Part shown: positions 36,467 to 45,930 of the stretch, piece after piece
How the letters are laid out: each line of letters begins with the position of its first letter
Position numbering within the stretch: the first letter of the stretch is position 1
Source: Brenneria populi
GTDB lineage: Bacteria > Pseudomonadota > Gammaproteobacteria > Enterobacterales > Enterobacteriaceae
Reading direction: 5' to 3'
Length of the DNA stretch: 64,000 nt
Assembly (NCBI RefSeq): GCF_036016195.1
Contig: NZ_JAYWTM010000017.1
Location: 1-64,000 of the forward strand
Translations under genes and position numbers: made by a program
Notes under the pieces: model-generated
The model's database searches: none
What the model saw: only the letters and a program-made list of their open reading frames with translations
What the model was told of the DNA's origin: nothing

Positions 36467-37288
36467 GTGAAAGACGTTGTTAATCCGCAAACGATAGCGT
36501 TGCCGCCGGGCGCGCGCCGGCATGCCGTCAGCCATCAGGGGACGCTGGCGCAGCCGCAGACCGACTGGCTGGCGGAGGAAGTACCGGTGGCGCTGGTCTA
36601 TAACGGTATTTCGCACGTGGTGATGATGTCGTCGCCGAAAGATCTTGAGCTCTTCGCGCTGGGCTTTTCGCTGTCGGAGGGCATCATTGCGTCGCCGCAG
36701 GAGATTTACGGCATTGACGTTCAACCGGTATGCAACGGCATTGAAGTGCAAATCGAGCTGTCCAGCCGCCGTTTTTCCGGCTTAAAAGCGCGGCGCCGGG
36801 CGATGGATGGCCGTACCGGCTGCGGCGTCTGCGGCGTGGAGCAGCTGGCGGAGATCGGCAAGCCCGTCTCCCCCCTGCCCTTTAGCCAAACCTTCTCGCT
36901 CAGCCGTCTTGAGTCTGCGCTGGCGCAGTTGGAAAACGTACAGCAGGTGGGCCGGCTGACGGGCTGTACCCATGCCGCGGCCTGGATCACGCCGGAGGGC
37001 TTGCTGGCCGGCGGCTGCGAAGATGTCGGGCGCCACGTCGCGCTGGACAAGCTGCTCGGCATGCGGGCGAAAAATCCATGGCGGCAAGGCGCCGCGCTGG
37101 TTTCCAGCCGGGCCAGCTATGAGATGGTGCAGAAGTCCGCCATGTGCGGCGTCGAGATCCTGTTTGCGGTTTCCGCCGCCACCTCACTGGCCGTCGAGGT
37201 CGCCGCGCGCTGCAATTTGACGCTGGTGGGCTTTTGCCGTCCGGGGCGCGCCACCGTCTATACCCATCCGCAGCGGCTGCGCGAATAA
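36467..37288 (+). CDS. fdhD: Formate dehydrogenase sulfurtransferase FdhD
   Basis: A 273-residue protein needed to activate formate dehydrogenases: it passes sulfur from IscS to the molybdenum cofactor. The essential CxxC is seen as TGCGVCG near residues 117-123, and the DVGRHVALDKLLG and SRASYEMVQKSAMCGVEIL segments are diagnostic. The start is GTG with AGGA upstream. It stands alone, divergent from aldB. Confidence 0.93.
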   Translation: MKDVVNPQTIALPPGARRHAVSHQGTLAQPQTDWLAEEVPVALVYNGISHVVMMSSPKDLELFALGFSLSEGIIASPQEIYGIDVQPVCNGIEVQIELSSRRFSGLKARRRAMDGRTGCGVCGVEQLAEIGKPVSPLPFSQTFSLSRLESALAQLENVQQVGRLTGCTHAAAWITPEGLLAGGCEDVGRHVALDKLLGMRAKNPWRQGAALVSSRASYEMVQKSAMCGVEILFAVSAATSLAVEVAARCNLTLVGFCRPGRATVYTHPQRLRE

Positions 37289-37832
37289 TGTCCGCGCCAG
37301 AGGCAAGCGCGTAGAGAACGCCTTTGAACGTCGCTTGCGACGACCCAGAAAGGCTGACGAATCCCCAGAAAATAATTAAACGTTATTTAATCAATCGCCA
37401 TAAATAACAGTATATTGTTTTTCCCTTCGCGTAAAAAATCGCGCTGAGGTGAGCGGCAGGACGCCGCGAAAGCCGGTGGCGCATCGGGCGCGTGCAGCGT
37501 CTTTACGAGCCATCCATTACCGCCGCTCATCGGACTTTGTCGGCAAACGCGGAACGGCGCTTAGTCTTATCGAGCATGACTTAGATTAATTTGTTTTTAT
37601 CTCACCGCGGCCCCCCATAAGCGCCTGTTATATGGGCCTAAAGCGACCGGTCGGATCGTTTTCAAACAAGAATAATCATTTTCAATATCATTTAATTAAC
37701 TATAATGAACCTAATTCTTACGCGGCGCTAACAAAAGCAGTGCCGCAATATTTTGTGTACTAGAATAATTGTGTACGATACCGCTTTTCAGTACTACAAC
37801 ATTTCGGTACTACAACCACGGAGATGCTAAAC
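37289..37832. promoter_or_regulatory. sodA upstream region
   Basis: The 544 bp hold no gene. A fragment resembling the core of the ERIC-type repeats lies near 37317-37350. AT-rich sequence with a Fur-like site precedes sodA and probably contains its promoter. Confidence 0.45.
37670..37684 (-). promoter_or_regulatory. Fur box upstream of sodA
   Basis: On the minus strand TGAAAATGATTATTC matches 12 of 15 positions of the Fur core TGATAAT-N-ATTATCA. E. coli sodA is repressed by Fur, so the site makes sense about 150 bp before the start codon. Confidence 0.6.
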
Positions 37833-38459
37833 ATGAGTTATTCACTACCATCCCTGCCCTATGCTTATGACGCGCTGGAGCCTCATTTCGACAAACAAAC
37901 GATGGAAATTCATCACTCCAAGCACCATCAGACCTACGTCAATAACGCTAATGCAGCGCTGGAATCCCTGCCTGAGTTCGCCAAACTGCCTCCAGAGGAA
38001 GTGATCGCGCAATTGGATAAAGTGCCGGCGGAGAAAAAAACCGCTTTGCGTAACAACGTCGGCGGACACGCCAACCACAGCCTGTTCTGGAAAGGCCTGA
38101 AGCTTGGCACCACGCTGACCGGCGATCTGAAAGCCGCCATCGAGCGCGATTTCGGCAGCGTCGACGCTTTCAAAGAGAAATTCGAGCAGGCCGCGGCCAC
38201 GCGTTTCGGCTCCGGCTGGGCCTGGCTGGTATTGAAAGATGACGGCAAACTGGCGGTGGTTTCCACGGCCAACCAGGATAGCCCGCTGATGGGCGAAGCC
38301 ATTTCCGGCGCTTCCGGCTACCCGATCGTCGCTCTGGACGTGTGGGAACACGCATACTACCTGAAATACCAGAACCGCCGTCCTGACTACATCAAGGCGT
38401 TCTGGAGCGTAGTGAACTGGGACGAAGCCGCGAAACGCTTTGCTGAAGCGAAAAAATAA
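37833..38459 (+). CDS. sodA: Superoxide dismutase, manganese type
   Basis: A 208-residue MnSOD. The first residues, MSYSLPSLPYAYDALEP, match E. coli SodA. Metal ligands can be placed in EIHHSKHH, NHSLFW and DVWEHAYY, and GGHANHS marks the manganese form. GGAGA upstream fixes the ATG at 37833. Control by Fur is likely from the box upstream. Its terminator has been split by a MITE, so transcripts may read further than normal. Confidence 0.96.
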   Translation: MSYSLPSLPYAYDALEPHFDKQTMEIHHSKHHQTYVNNANAALESLPEFAKLPPEEVIAQLDKVPAEKKTALRNNVGGHANHSLFWKGLKLGTTLTGDLKAAIERDFGSVDAFKEKFEQAAATRFGSGWAWLVLKDDGKLAVVSTANQDSPLMGEAISGASGYPIVALDVWEHAYYLKYQNRRPDYIKAFWSVVNWDEAAKRFAEAKK

Positions 38460-38503
38460 TCCGCGCGCCGGAGAGCCGCCCGCGCTAATCCGACGTAACG
38501 CAC

Positions 38504-38666
38504 AACCGGAATAACGAGCCGTTATTCCAAACGGCGGATCACTTAAGCCGATTTTTAGGGGAAACACCGGGGGAGGTTCCCGCAGGGATGCCTCACCCCG
38601 GTGGTTGCTCCGTCTACCTCGATATTTAAACGACCGGCATTAGCCGTTATTCCGGTTTTTTATCCT
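38504..38666 (+). terminator. sodA terminator split by an insertion
   Basis: Without the inserted element the sequence AACCGGAATAACG, AGC, CGTTATTCCGG, TTTTTTAT would be a perfect terminator with a 13-bp stem. The element at 38528-38643 sits in the 3' arm. The target duplication leaves a shortened stem GGAATAACG/CGTTATTCC on the left, but the T run is now 116 bp away. Confidence 0.8.
38528..38643 (+). mobile_element. MITE-like element inserted in the sodA terminator
   Basis: A 116-bp copy of the element at 33289-33403, in the same orientation and nearly identical inside (GATTTTTAGGGGAAACACCG, GGGGAGGTTCCCG, CCTCACCCCGGTGGT). It is flanked by an exact 9-bp target duplication, CCGTTATTC (38519-38527 and 38644-38652). 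The left terminal repeat is more diverged than the right. Confidence 0.85.
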
Positions 38667-38815
38667 GCGCCCCCAGCCCGACGCCCTGCACGCGACGTTG
38701 AAAAGCGCTCCCGGCGCTGTTTTACCGCCTATTTCCCCCGCCGCGCGGCCATCCGAAATGTTAAAGCTTTATTGCTTATTGCCGATAATTCGTACGTGAC
38801 TTTATCGTATGATTT

Positions 38816-38959
38816 TGATACCCGTCATACTTCAAGTTGCCTGTTCGTTGGCTTTATTACTCACCCCATCCGTGGGGCTCGCCCCGTTGGGGCCGCCGCA
38901 AGCGCTGTTCAAAAACGCTTTGGCGTTTTTGTCCTGCAACTCGAATTATTTAGGGTATA
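38816..38959 (+). repeat. ERIC-type intergenic repeat
   Basis: It begins GATACCCGTCATACTTCAAG and ends CAACTCGAATTATTTAGGGT followed by ATA, both typical ERIC ends. The centre pairs GCGCTGTTCAAAAACGC-like arms and shares its sequence with the copy at 12852-12994. It lies between sodA and the chemoreceptor gene; 38460-39078 holds no gene. Confidence 0.8.
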
Positions 38960-39078
38960 TGCCGATACGTTGTACTTCACACGACATCTTAATGGCGCAG
39001 CTTTCCATGGTCGGCGGTATGAAATGTGATGCGGGCGCCGGAGGATGTATTCTGTTTATAAGATAATGGAAGAAAAAA

Positions 39079-40977
39079 ATGGCGATAAAATTTGAAGATA
39101 TCAACGTCGGTAAAAAATTAGGCTTAGGTTTCTTCCTGGTCTTAATAATGACGGTTATTATTGCCGGCGCAGGCGTCATGCATATCGAAGAGCTAAAAGA
39201 AAGTATTGATAAGGTAAATTTAAGTAATAATATCAATAACGAAATTAACCAGGCCAAATATTATCGCGTACGCTATAGCACAACTTATAATCCCGAAGAT
39301 ATACAGCAAAACAATGTCAGCATTGATAAGATCAACACCTATATCGCTCATGCCAAAGAAAAAAGCTGGCCGGAAAACATCAGCGCCAAATTTCCTCAGA
39401 TAGAAAGTATGATTGCCGAATATCGGCAAAAGCAGCAGAGCTATATCGAGGCGATTAATAAAAAAGATAGCGTCAGGAAAAGCTGGAATCTTTCCGAAAC
39501 GGAAGAACCATTAAAACAACTGGGCGCACAGCTCATTACGGACTACGCCACGCCGGCGCTGCAATTGCTGCTTTCCGATCTTAATTATAAATTGATGGCC
39601 GTACGCTACCACGTGCGCGGCTTATTGCTGTCGCGCGATGAGGAGGCGCAGGAAAAACTCGCCGCCGCGATTAAAGAGGCGCAAACCGCGCTGAACGCGC
39701 TGCACCAGCACCCGGATCTGTCGGCGCAGCAGAAGGAGACGCTTACGCCGGTCCTCGGCACGATGAGCGTTTATCAAGGGCGCGCGATGGCGTATATTCC
39801 CGCCTATCAGGAAGAGATGGCCGAAGCGCAGCAGATGCGGACTATCGCCGATCGGCTCAACCAGATCATCGAGTCCCTGCTTAACGAACAGCTACGGCTT
39901 ACCCAGCATGATATCCGCAGCTCCGAGATCCAGATGGGCATCACCGCGCTGATTACGCTTCTGCTCGGGTTGCTGGTTTCCTGGTTTATCTCACGCCAGA
40001 TTACGACGCCGCTGCACAATACGCTGGATATGGCCGAACGTATCGCCACCGGCGATCTCACCATGACCATCAATACCACCCGCCGTGATGAACTGGGCCA
40101 GCTCATCAGCGCCATGTCGAAGATGAACGCCAACCTGCATAACATGATCGATGAGATCCGCGTCGGCGTAAGCCAGATCTTCACCGCTTCCAGGGAGATC
40201 GTCGCCGGCAACACCGATCTCTCCTCCCGGACCGAGCAGCAGGCCGCCGCCGTTGAGCAAACCGCCGCCAGCATGGAGCAGTTGACCGCCACGGTAAAAC
40301 AAAACGCGGACAATGCGCACCACGCCAATACGCTGGTGCTCAGCGCCTCCCAAACGGCGCAACAGGGCGGCGAGCAGGTGAATAACGTGGTGAAAACCAT
40401 GACCGATATCGAGCACAGCTCCCGGCGTATCGCGGATATCACCTCCGTGATTAACGGCATCGCTTTCCAGACCAATATCCTGGCCCTGAACGCCGCCGTT
40501 GAAGCCGCCCGCGCGGGCGAGCAAGGGCGGGGATTCGCCGTGGTCGCCAGCGAAGTGCGCAATCTGGCGCAACGCAGCTCCCAGGCCGCCAAAGAGATCG
40601 CCAGCCTGATCGCCGAATCCGTCGAACAAGTGAGCAACGGGGCGGTACTGGTCGGCAACGCGGGTAAAACGATGAACGATATCGTCGCTTCGGTGACTCA
40701 GGTGCACAGCATTATGAGTGAGATCGCCACCGCTTCGGACGAACAGAGCCGGGGAATTACGCAGATCAATCAGGCGATCGTGGAGATGGACAGCACCACC
40801 CAGCAAAACGCCGCGCTGGTCGAGCAATCCTCCGCGGCGGCGGATTCGCTGGAAGAGCAGGCCGCGCTGCTGAAACAGGCGGTGTCCGTATTTCGTCTGT
40901 CAGGCACGCAGGACGACGACACGCCGTCCGGCATCGCGCTCTCCCGCCCGTCGCTACAGCTGAACGACAAGCGGTAA
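39079..40977 (+). CDS. Methyl-accepting chemotaxis protein
   Basis: A 632-residue transmembrane receptor. A first membrane helix lies at about 13-34 and a second near 296-318 (ITALITLLLGLLVSWFI); the 260 residues between them are helical, of a long type that suggests an HBM-like double four-helix sensor. A HAMP domain follows (SRQITTPLHNTL, DELGQLI), then the signalling domain with its conserved hairpin tip (IAFQTNILALNAAVEAARAG). The C-terminus lacks the NWETF tether for CheR. The ligand is unknown; organic acids are common for this architecture. Confidence 0.92.
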   Translation: MAIKFEDINVGKKLGLGFFLVLIMTVIIAGAGVMHIEELKESIDKVNLSNNINNEINQAKYYRVRYSTTYNPEDIQQNNVSIDKINTYIAHAKEKSWPENISAKFPQIESMIAEYRQKQQSYIEAINKKDSVRKSWNLSETEEPLKQLGAQLITDYATPALQLLLSDLNYKLMAVRYHVRGLLLSRDEEAQEKLAAAIKEAQTALNALHQHPDLSAQQKETLTPVLGTMSVYQGRAMAYIPAYQEEMAEAQQMRTIADRLNQIIESLLNEQLRLTQHDIRSSEIQMGITALITLLLGLLVSWFISRQITTPLHNTLDMAERIATGDLTMTINTTRRDELGQLISAMSKMNANLHNMIDEIRVGVSQIFTASREIVAGNTDLSSRTEQQAAAVEQTAASMEQLTATVKQNADNAHHANTLVLSASQTAQQGGEQVNNVVKTMTDIEHSSRRIADITSVINGIAFQTNILALNAAVEAARAGEQGRGFAVVASEVRNLAQRSSQAAKEIASLIAESVEQVSNGAVLVGNAGKTMNDIVASVTQVHSIMSEIATASDEQSRGITQINQAIVEMDSTTQQNAALVEQSSAAADSLEEQAALLKQAVSVFRLSGTQDDDTPSGIALSRPSLQLNDKR

Positions 40978-41097
40978 CGTCCGCTGCCGCCGGCGCACTC
41001 CCGCGCTTTAATTGGTTATTCCCGCTAAGGCGGGAATCGCCGGCGGGGATAACGGAAAAGAAGCGGATAGCCTGCCGCTCAGTGCCGCACCGGCGGC

Positions 41098-41460
41098 TTA
41101 AAAGGGTTTCGGCGCGTAGCCCATCATCTCTTTTAACCCCATTTCGCGCCCCAGCGCCGTCATGGGGTGCACCACCACCAGTCCGCGGACGCTTTTCTTC
41201 AGCGCGCCCAGATTCGCCTGCTCTTTTTTGTCGATGGCGCGGCTGAAAGGCAGGCGAGTCAGCTTCTTCGCCTCCTGGCTGAGTTTCCGCTCCCGCGCAT
41301 TGCGCAGCCGTTCGATTTCCGCCGTCAGCTTTTCGCACGCTGCCAGATTCAACGCCGTCGCTTCGGCGTCTCCCTGCTCAAGTAGGGCGACCTGTTGACG
41401 ATTCAATTTATCCAATTGATCGCTAAGACGTTTAATTTCTGCTTTTTCCTGCTCTTTCAT
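41098..41460 (-). CDS. yibL: YibL family ribosome-associated protein
   Basis: A 120-residue protein of the same length as E. coli YibL. The opening helix (EIKRLSDQLDKL) and the nearly invariant C-terminal block LKKSVRGLVVVHPMTALGRE identify it. YibL has been found bound to ribosomes, with no defined role. It lies downstream of mtlR on the same strand, as in E. coli. Confidence 0.92.
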   Translation of the reverse strand: MKEQEKAEIKRLSDQLDKLNRQQVALLEQGDAEATALNLAACEKLTAEIERLRNARERKLSQEAKKLTRLPFSRAIDKKEQANLGALKKSVRGLVVVHPMTALGREMGLKEMMGYAPKPF

Positions 41461-41548
41461 AACGTATCAACCTGTATAACGGGGGGATCATGCGGGGTGC
41501 AAGCATACACTAAACCCTATCGCAGGTGCAGTGCGGTGGGAATATCGG

Positions 41549-42079
41549 CTAAAAGGCTTTTTTCATGCTGATTTGGGAAATCAATTCCGTAAGCGATAAC
41601 ACCAGCGTGGAGCGGACCATCTGCTGATAACGCTGTTGCTGCATGCTAATCAGTAGGTCATCGGCGACATCTTCCCCGGCGGGAAGCGGCGGCTGCGCGG
41701 GCAACATGCCGACGCAGTGCAGTTCGCCGATCGGGCCAAGAATTTCATCATCGGTAAAACGGTAATGACGTCCGTCGTGCAACAACTCGTCGCTCAACGC
41801 CATCAGCAATTCCGCGTCCTCATACTCTTTACGGCCGATCATGCCCAGCCCGTAAATCAGCTTGAGGCGCACGCACAGATCCCCGAGCGGACCTGTGCCC
41901 ATCATCAATGGTTCAACCGCATATTTAACGGCATAGTCATCCTTGCGGAACACTTGCAACATAAGAACACTGACCGCTTCGGCCAGTAAGTCGGCCGCCC
42001 GGAGCATAAAATCACGTACCGTGGATGCTGAATTGAGTGATTCAAGAACCCGGTTTTCAAACGCCTGTGTCTCTTCCAT
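41549..42079 (-). CDS. mtlR: Mannitol operon repressor MtlR
   Basis: A 176-residue protein. The blocks LMLQVFRKDDYAVKYAVEPL, LKLIYGLGMI and LSLTELISQISMKKAF match E. coli MtlR, which represses mtlAD without a classic DNA-binding domain. I placed the start at the ATG at 42079, where the E. coli match begins (EETQAFENRVLE); the frame is open further upstream. It follows mtlD after a 230-bp gap that contains a shortened ERIC-type repeat. Confidence 0.92.
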   Translation of the reverse strand: MEETQAFENRVLESLNSASTVRDFMLRAADLLAEAVSVLMLQVFRKDDYAVKYAVEPLMMGTGPLGDLCVRLKLIYGLGMIGRKEYEDAELLMALSDELLHDGRHYRFTDDEILGPIGELHCVGMLPAQPPLPAGEDVADDLLISMQQQRYQQMVRSTLVLSLTELISQISMKKAF

Positions 42080-42198
42080 CGCTACTTCTCGTCCCGCTAC
42101 CCGCACACAGATTATCTCCGACCCGGCGATGCTTTCTACCGGCGAATGCGGCGACGCCGGTTATACCCGGCATCGCCAGCTCCAAACATCAACGGTTA

Positions 42199-42297
42199 TA
42201 TACCCGTCATACACCGGCCCGGTCCGTAAAAGGCCCACGCGTCGCGTTGCGCAAAACGGTAACCTTGTGTCCCGCAACGCGAAGTATGTAGGATATA
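42199..42297 (+). repeat. Short ERIC-like element between mtlR and mtlD
   Basis: It begins TATACCCGTCATAC and ends GAAGTATGTAGGATATA, which form ERIC-type inverted ends; most of the usual centre is replaced. Length is 99 bp. It lies inside the mtl transcript and could fold into a hairpin. Confidence 0.6.
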
Positions 42298-42336
42298 AAC
42301 GTAATCAGGGATCACCAAGCAGAAACGATCCGCCCA

Positions 42337-43485
42337 TTACCGCATGGCGTTATACACACTCACCGCCTGCGCGACAACTTTACTCTGCGCATCCAGACCT
42401 GAAATCTGCGCCAGCGCCGCCTGCGGTCCCTGTTTTTCCAGCAATGCGGCCAGTTCGCGCGCCTGCGGATCCTGTTCGCAACGGAAATGCATCGCGGCGG
42501 CGATACCGACGATTAGATTATCATGCGGCAAGAGGTATTCCAGCGTCCCCAGCAGCGGTTTGATCAGCCGGTCGCCGGCGCTCAGTTTACGCAAGGGCTG
42601 ACGCCCCACGCGTTCGACGTCATCATGCAGGTAGGGGTTTTCAAAACGGCTGAGAATTTTATTGATATAGGCCGCATGTTTCGCCGGATCGAAACCGTAG
42701 CGTTTAATCAATACCGCGCCGCTCTCTTCCATCGCGCCTTTAACCACGGCGCGTACGTTAGGATCGAGGATGGCGTCGCGAATCGTCTGATGCTTAAGCT
42801 GCCGGCCCAGATAGGCGGTGATGGCATGACCGGTGTTTAGCGTAAACAGTTTGCGTTCGACAAAAGCCATCAGGTTATCGGTCAGCTCCATGCCCGGGAT
42901 GGCCGGAGGCGTTCCTTTAAACTGCGTCTGGTCGACGATCCATTCACTGAAAGTTTCAACCGTCACGGCCAGCACATCGTCGCTGCCGGCTTCGGAAGGC
43001 GGTACGATACGATCGACGGCGGAATCGACGAAACCCACATGCTGCGCCACCCACTCTTGCCGATCGGCCGGCAGCAGCTTCAGCACATGCTGTTTCAGTT
43101 GGCTGGTGCCGCGCACCATATTCTCACAGGCGATAATATTCAACGGGCGCGCGTTGCCGTCCGCGTGGCGCTTCACCAGCCCCTGCGCGATGGCGCCGGC
43201 GATCTTTTCCAGAATTTGCGGCCCGACGGCCGTCGTGACCAGATCGACGTCGGCAATCAGCGCCGCCGCTTGCGGACTGCCGCTATGAACGGCGCTGACG
43301 TTGCTGACGGTATCAAGCCGCGTCTGCTCTCCCACGATGCGAACCTGATAGCTTTTGCGCTGGTTCAGCGCATCCAACAGCGGCTGATTCACGTCCGCGA
43401 AGGTCAGTTCGATATTGGCGTCGACCAACAGTTTACCGATGAATCCACGACCGATATTTCCAGCACCAAAATGTAATGCTTTCAT
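42337..43485 (-). CDS. mtlD: Mannitol-1-phosphate 5-dehydrogenase
   Basis: A 382-residue NAD-dependent polyol dehydrogenase that turns mannitol-1-phosphate into fructose-6-phosphate. The N-terminal MKALHFGAGNIGRGFIGKLL carries the cofactor loop, and the catalytic lysine region is in RKLFTLNTGHAITAYLG. Length and sequence fit E. coli MtlD. It follows mtlA after 67 bp with a GC-rich hairpin in the gap. Confidence 0.96.
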   Translation of the reverse strand: MKALHFGAGNIGRGFIGKLLVDANIELTFADVNQPLLDALNQRKSYQVRIVGEQTRLDTVSNVSAVHSGSPQAAALIADVDLVTTAVGPQILEKIAGAIAQGLVKRHADGNARPLNIIACENMVRGTSQLKQHVLKLLPADRQEWVAQHVGFVDSAVDRIVPPSEAGSDDVLAVTVETFSEWIVDQTQFKGTPPAIPGMELTDNLMAFVERKLFTLNTGHAITAYLGRQLKHQTIRDAILDPNVRAVVKGAMEESGAVLIKRYGFDPAKHAAYINKILSRFENPYLHDDVERVGRQPLRKLSAGDRLIKPLLGTLEYLLPHDNLIVGIAAAMHFRCEQDPQARELAALLEKQGPQAALAQISGLDAQSKVVAQAVSVYNAMR

Positions 43486-43522
43486 TATGCTTTACCCTTT
43501 TAAAACAACATGCTGACAAGAG

Positions 43523-43540
43523 GCCGCCCGCGCGGGCGGC
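43523..43540. repeat. Perfect GC palindrome between mtlA and mtlD
   Basis: GCCGCCCGCGCGGGCGGC is a perfect 18-bp palindrome. Such intercistronic hairpins usually protect the upstream message and set the ratio of transporter to enzyme. Confidence 0.6.
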
Positions 43541-43552
43541 GTCACCGTAAAC

Positions 43553-45472
43553 TCAGGCGCTCTTTGTGCCCGACAGCAGGTCGAGCACGTCCTGTACGTT
43601 CTGGGTATGCGCCAAACGCTCAATCACGGATTCATCGTCCAGTGCATTGGTCAGGCTGGTAATTACCTGAATGTGTTCGTTATTACGGGCGGCGATACCG
43701 ATGACCAGGCGCGCGACCTCATCGTCGTTTTCGCCGAAACGCACGCCGTCGGGGTACTGGCAGAAAACCACGCCGGTTTTCAGCACCTGATCTTTGGCTT
43801 CGATCGTCCCGTGCGGCACCGCGATGGATTCGCCCAGATAGGTCGACGTCAGTTTTTCGCGCTCCAGCATGGCGTCGACGTAGGCAGGCTCGACGTAGCC
43901 CCCTTTCACCAGCTGTTCGCCGGCGAAACGGATGGCCTGTTCTTTGGTGGTTGCATGTTGGTTGAGGAAAACGTTGGCGGCGCCAAGCTGGAACAGCTTC
44001 GCCCCTTCGCCGGCGACATCCGGTTTGGCGGCCGCGGCTTCCGGCGCGGCGGGAGAGGCGCTGCCTTGCGCGGCGGTCAGGCGGGCGACCAGATCGCTAT
44101 ACAGCCGGCTATCAAGGAAGTTGGTCAGCGAGATATGTTGAGCCTGCGGCGCATGACGCAGCGCGCGCTCGGTAAGATCCCGGTGGGTAATCACCAGATC
44201 GACATCCGGCGGCAGGTTATTGATTGCGCAGTTGGTTACGGAAACATTTTTCAGCCCGGCGTCCTGCACTTTCTTACGCAGCACGCCGGCGCCCATGGCG
44301 CTGGAGCCCATCCCGGCATCGCAGGCGACGATGATTTTACGCACGGTGCTCAAATCGCCGCTGACGCCGACCTCGGCGCGATCCGCTTCTTTTGCCGACG
44401 ATTTCAGCGCCTGCATACGACGGGTGGCTTCGCCAAGATCTTCCTCCGTTTTGTTTTTCGCGCTTTTCAGCAAAATAACGGAAACCACGAAAGACACCGC
44501 GAATGCCGCCACAATCGCTACGATATTGGCGAAGTAGGCGCCTTTTGGCGTCATAGCCAACACCGCCAGAATCGATCCGGGAGACGCCGGAGAGATCAAA
44601 CCGCCGCCCAGCAGGCCGAGCGTAAACACGCCGGTCATCCCGCCGAGGATAACGGCGATAATAAGACGCGGATTCATCAGCACGTAAGGGAAGTAAATTT
44701 CGTGAATCCCGCCGAAGAAGTGGATGATGGCGGCGCCCGGAGCGGACTCTTTCGCGTTGCCGCGGCCGAAAAGCATATAGGCGATCAGCACGCCCAGGCC
44801 GGGACCGGGGTTCGCTTCAATCAGGAAGAAAATGGATTTGCCGGTTTCGGTCGCCTGCTGAATCCCGAGCGGCGAGAAGATGCCGTGGTTAATGGCGTTG
44901 TTCAGGAAAAGAATTTTTGCCGGCTCGACGAAAATGGAGGCTAACGGCAGCAGGCCGTTGCGCACCATCACGTTAACGCCGGCGGCCAACGCCTGAGAGA
45001 ACAGTTCGACCAGCGGGCCGATGGCCAGAAACGACAGGATCGCCAACAGCATGCCGATAATACCGGCGGAGAAGTTGTTGACCAGCATTTCAAAACCGCT
45101 TTTTATTTTGCCGTCGACCAGGCCGTCGAAACGCTTAATCGCCCAGCCGCCCAGCGGGCCGGCAATCATCGCCCCCATAAACATGGGAATATCCGTCCCG
45201 GCGATCACCCCCATCGTGGTGATGGCGCCGACCACGCCGCCGCGTTCGCCGAAGACCAGGCGACCGCCGGTATAGCCGATCAGCAACGGCAGCAGATAGC
45301 TGATCATCGGCGCGACGAGTTTCGCCAGCGTTTCGTTAGGCAGCCAGCCGGTAGGAATAAATAGCGCGGTAATAATACCCCAGGCGATAAATGCGCCAAT
45401 GTTGGGCATCACCATGTTGCTAAGAAAGCGACCAAAGTTCTGAACTTTGATCTTGATGTCTGGTGAAAGCAT
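43553..45472 (-). CDS. mtlA: PTS mannitol transporter EIICBA
   Basis: A 639-residue fused permease of the phosphotransferase system. The membrane EIIC domain spans about 1-345, EIIB follows with the phospho-cysteine C384 in VACDAGMGSS, and EIIA ends the protein with the phospho-histidine H554 in VPHGTIEAK. These numbers coincide with E. coli MtlA. It imports mannitol as mannitol-1-phosphate. AGGAGTGT precedes the ATG. Three strong CRP sites upstream make it cAMP-dependent. Confidence 0.97.
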   Translation of the reverse strand: MLSPDIKIKVQNFGRFLSNMVMPNIGAFIAWGIITALFIPTGWLPNETLAKLVAPMISYLLPLLIGYTGGRLVFGERGGVVGAITTMGVIAGTDIPMFMGAMIAGPLGGWAIKRFDGLVDGKIKSGFEMLVNNFSAGIIGMLLAILSFLAIGPLVELFSQALAAGVNVMVRNGLLPLASIFVEPAKILFLNNAINHGIFSPLGIQQATETGKSIFFLIEANPGPGLGVLIAYMLFGRGNAKESAPGAAIIHFFGGIHEIYFPYVLMNPRLIIAVILGGMTGVFTLGLLGGGLISPASPGSILAVLAMTPKGAYFANIVAIVAAFAVSFVVSVILLKSAKNKTEEDLGEATRRMQALKSSAKEADRAEVGVSGDLSTVRKIIVACDAGMGSSAMGAGVLRKKVQDAGLKNVSVTNCAINNLPPDVDLVITHRDLTERALRHAPQAQHISLTNFLDSRLYSDLVARLTAAQGSASPAAPEAAAAKPDVAGEGAKLFQLGAANVFLNQHATTKEQAIRFAGEQLVKGGYVEPAYVDAMLEREKLTSTYLGESIAVPHGTIEAKDQVLKTGVVFCQYPDGVRFGENDDEVARLVIGIAARNNEHIQVITSLTNALDDESVIERLAHTQNVQDVLDLLSGTKSA

Positions 45473-45613
45473 AAAAACACACTCCTATTGAACGCGCTGA
45501 CAATGAGAGCGCGTGGTCATGATCGTGAGACGGAGTGAGCAATTTCCGTCCGCATCCCCGTATGCAGGTCGGACTCTAACATTCTGTTTTCACTTAGCAA
45601 TCAGATGGAATTT

Positions 45614-45629
45614 TGTGATATAGATCACA
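45614..45629. promoter_or_regulatory. CRP site 1 of mtlA
   Basis: TGTGATATAGATCACA is a perfect match to both half sites (TGTGA-N6-TCACA). Confidence 0.85.
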
Positions 45630-45657
45630 TTTCTGACACGCAAAATGGGCGCAAATA

Positions 45658-45673
45658 AGTGATGTTAATCACA
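45658..45673. promoter_or_regulatory. CRP site 2 of mtlA
   Basis: AGTGATGTTAATCACA keeps the GTGA/TCAC core with one changed outer base. Confidence 0.7.
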
Positions 45674-45722
45674 AAAAAAGGCGTTTTTGTACAAAATTTG
45701 CGCATTTTGGGAGTAACGAAGA

Positions 45723-45738
45723 TGTGATGCAAATCACA
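45723..45738. promoter_or_regulatory. CRP site 3 of mtlA
   Basis: TGTGATGCAAATCACA matches both half sites exactly. Confidence 0.8.
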
Positions 45739-45869
45739 ATTTCGTAACATGCATTTGTTCAATTTATGGGAGAGAAATCACAATTTATTTGCGATTGAAT
45801 GGCGAATCGGACGGGCGAAACGCGCTATCGGTTAGTCGATCCGCGTAACGCGTTCATCAGGCGCGCGCA

Positions 45870-45909
45870 AAAAATAACGCCCGCTCCCGACGCGTCGAGA
45901 ACGGGCGTT
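45870..45909 (-). terminator. Rho-independent terminator of the iron alcohol dehydrogenase gene
   Basis: On the minus strand AACGCCCG pairs with CGGGCGTT, followed by ATTTTTT. It lies 21 bp past the stop codon at 45931. Confidence 0.85.
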
Positions 45910-45930
45910 AGCATCGCCGGACGGCCGCCG

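Larger units (their letters stand above)
45473..45930. promoter_or_regulatory. mtlA promoter region
   Basis: The 458 bp hold no gene: three CRP sites within 125 bp, a further half-like TCACAATTT at about 45778, and at the far end the terminator of the neighbouring dehydrogenase gene. Confidence 0.6.
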
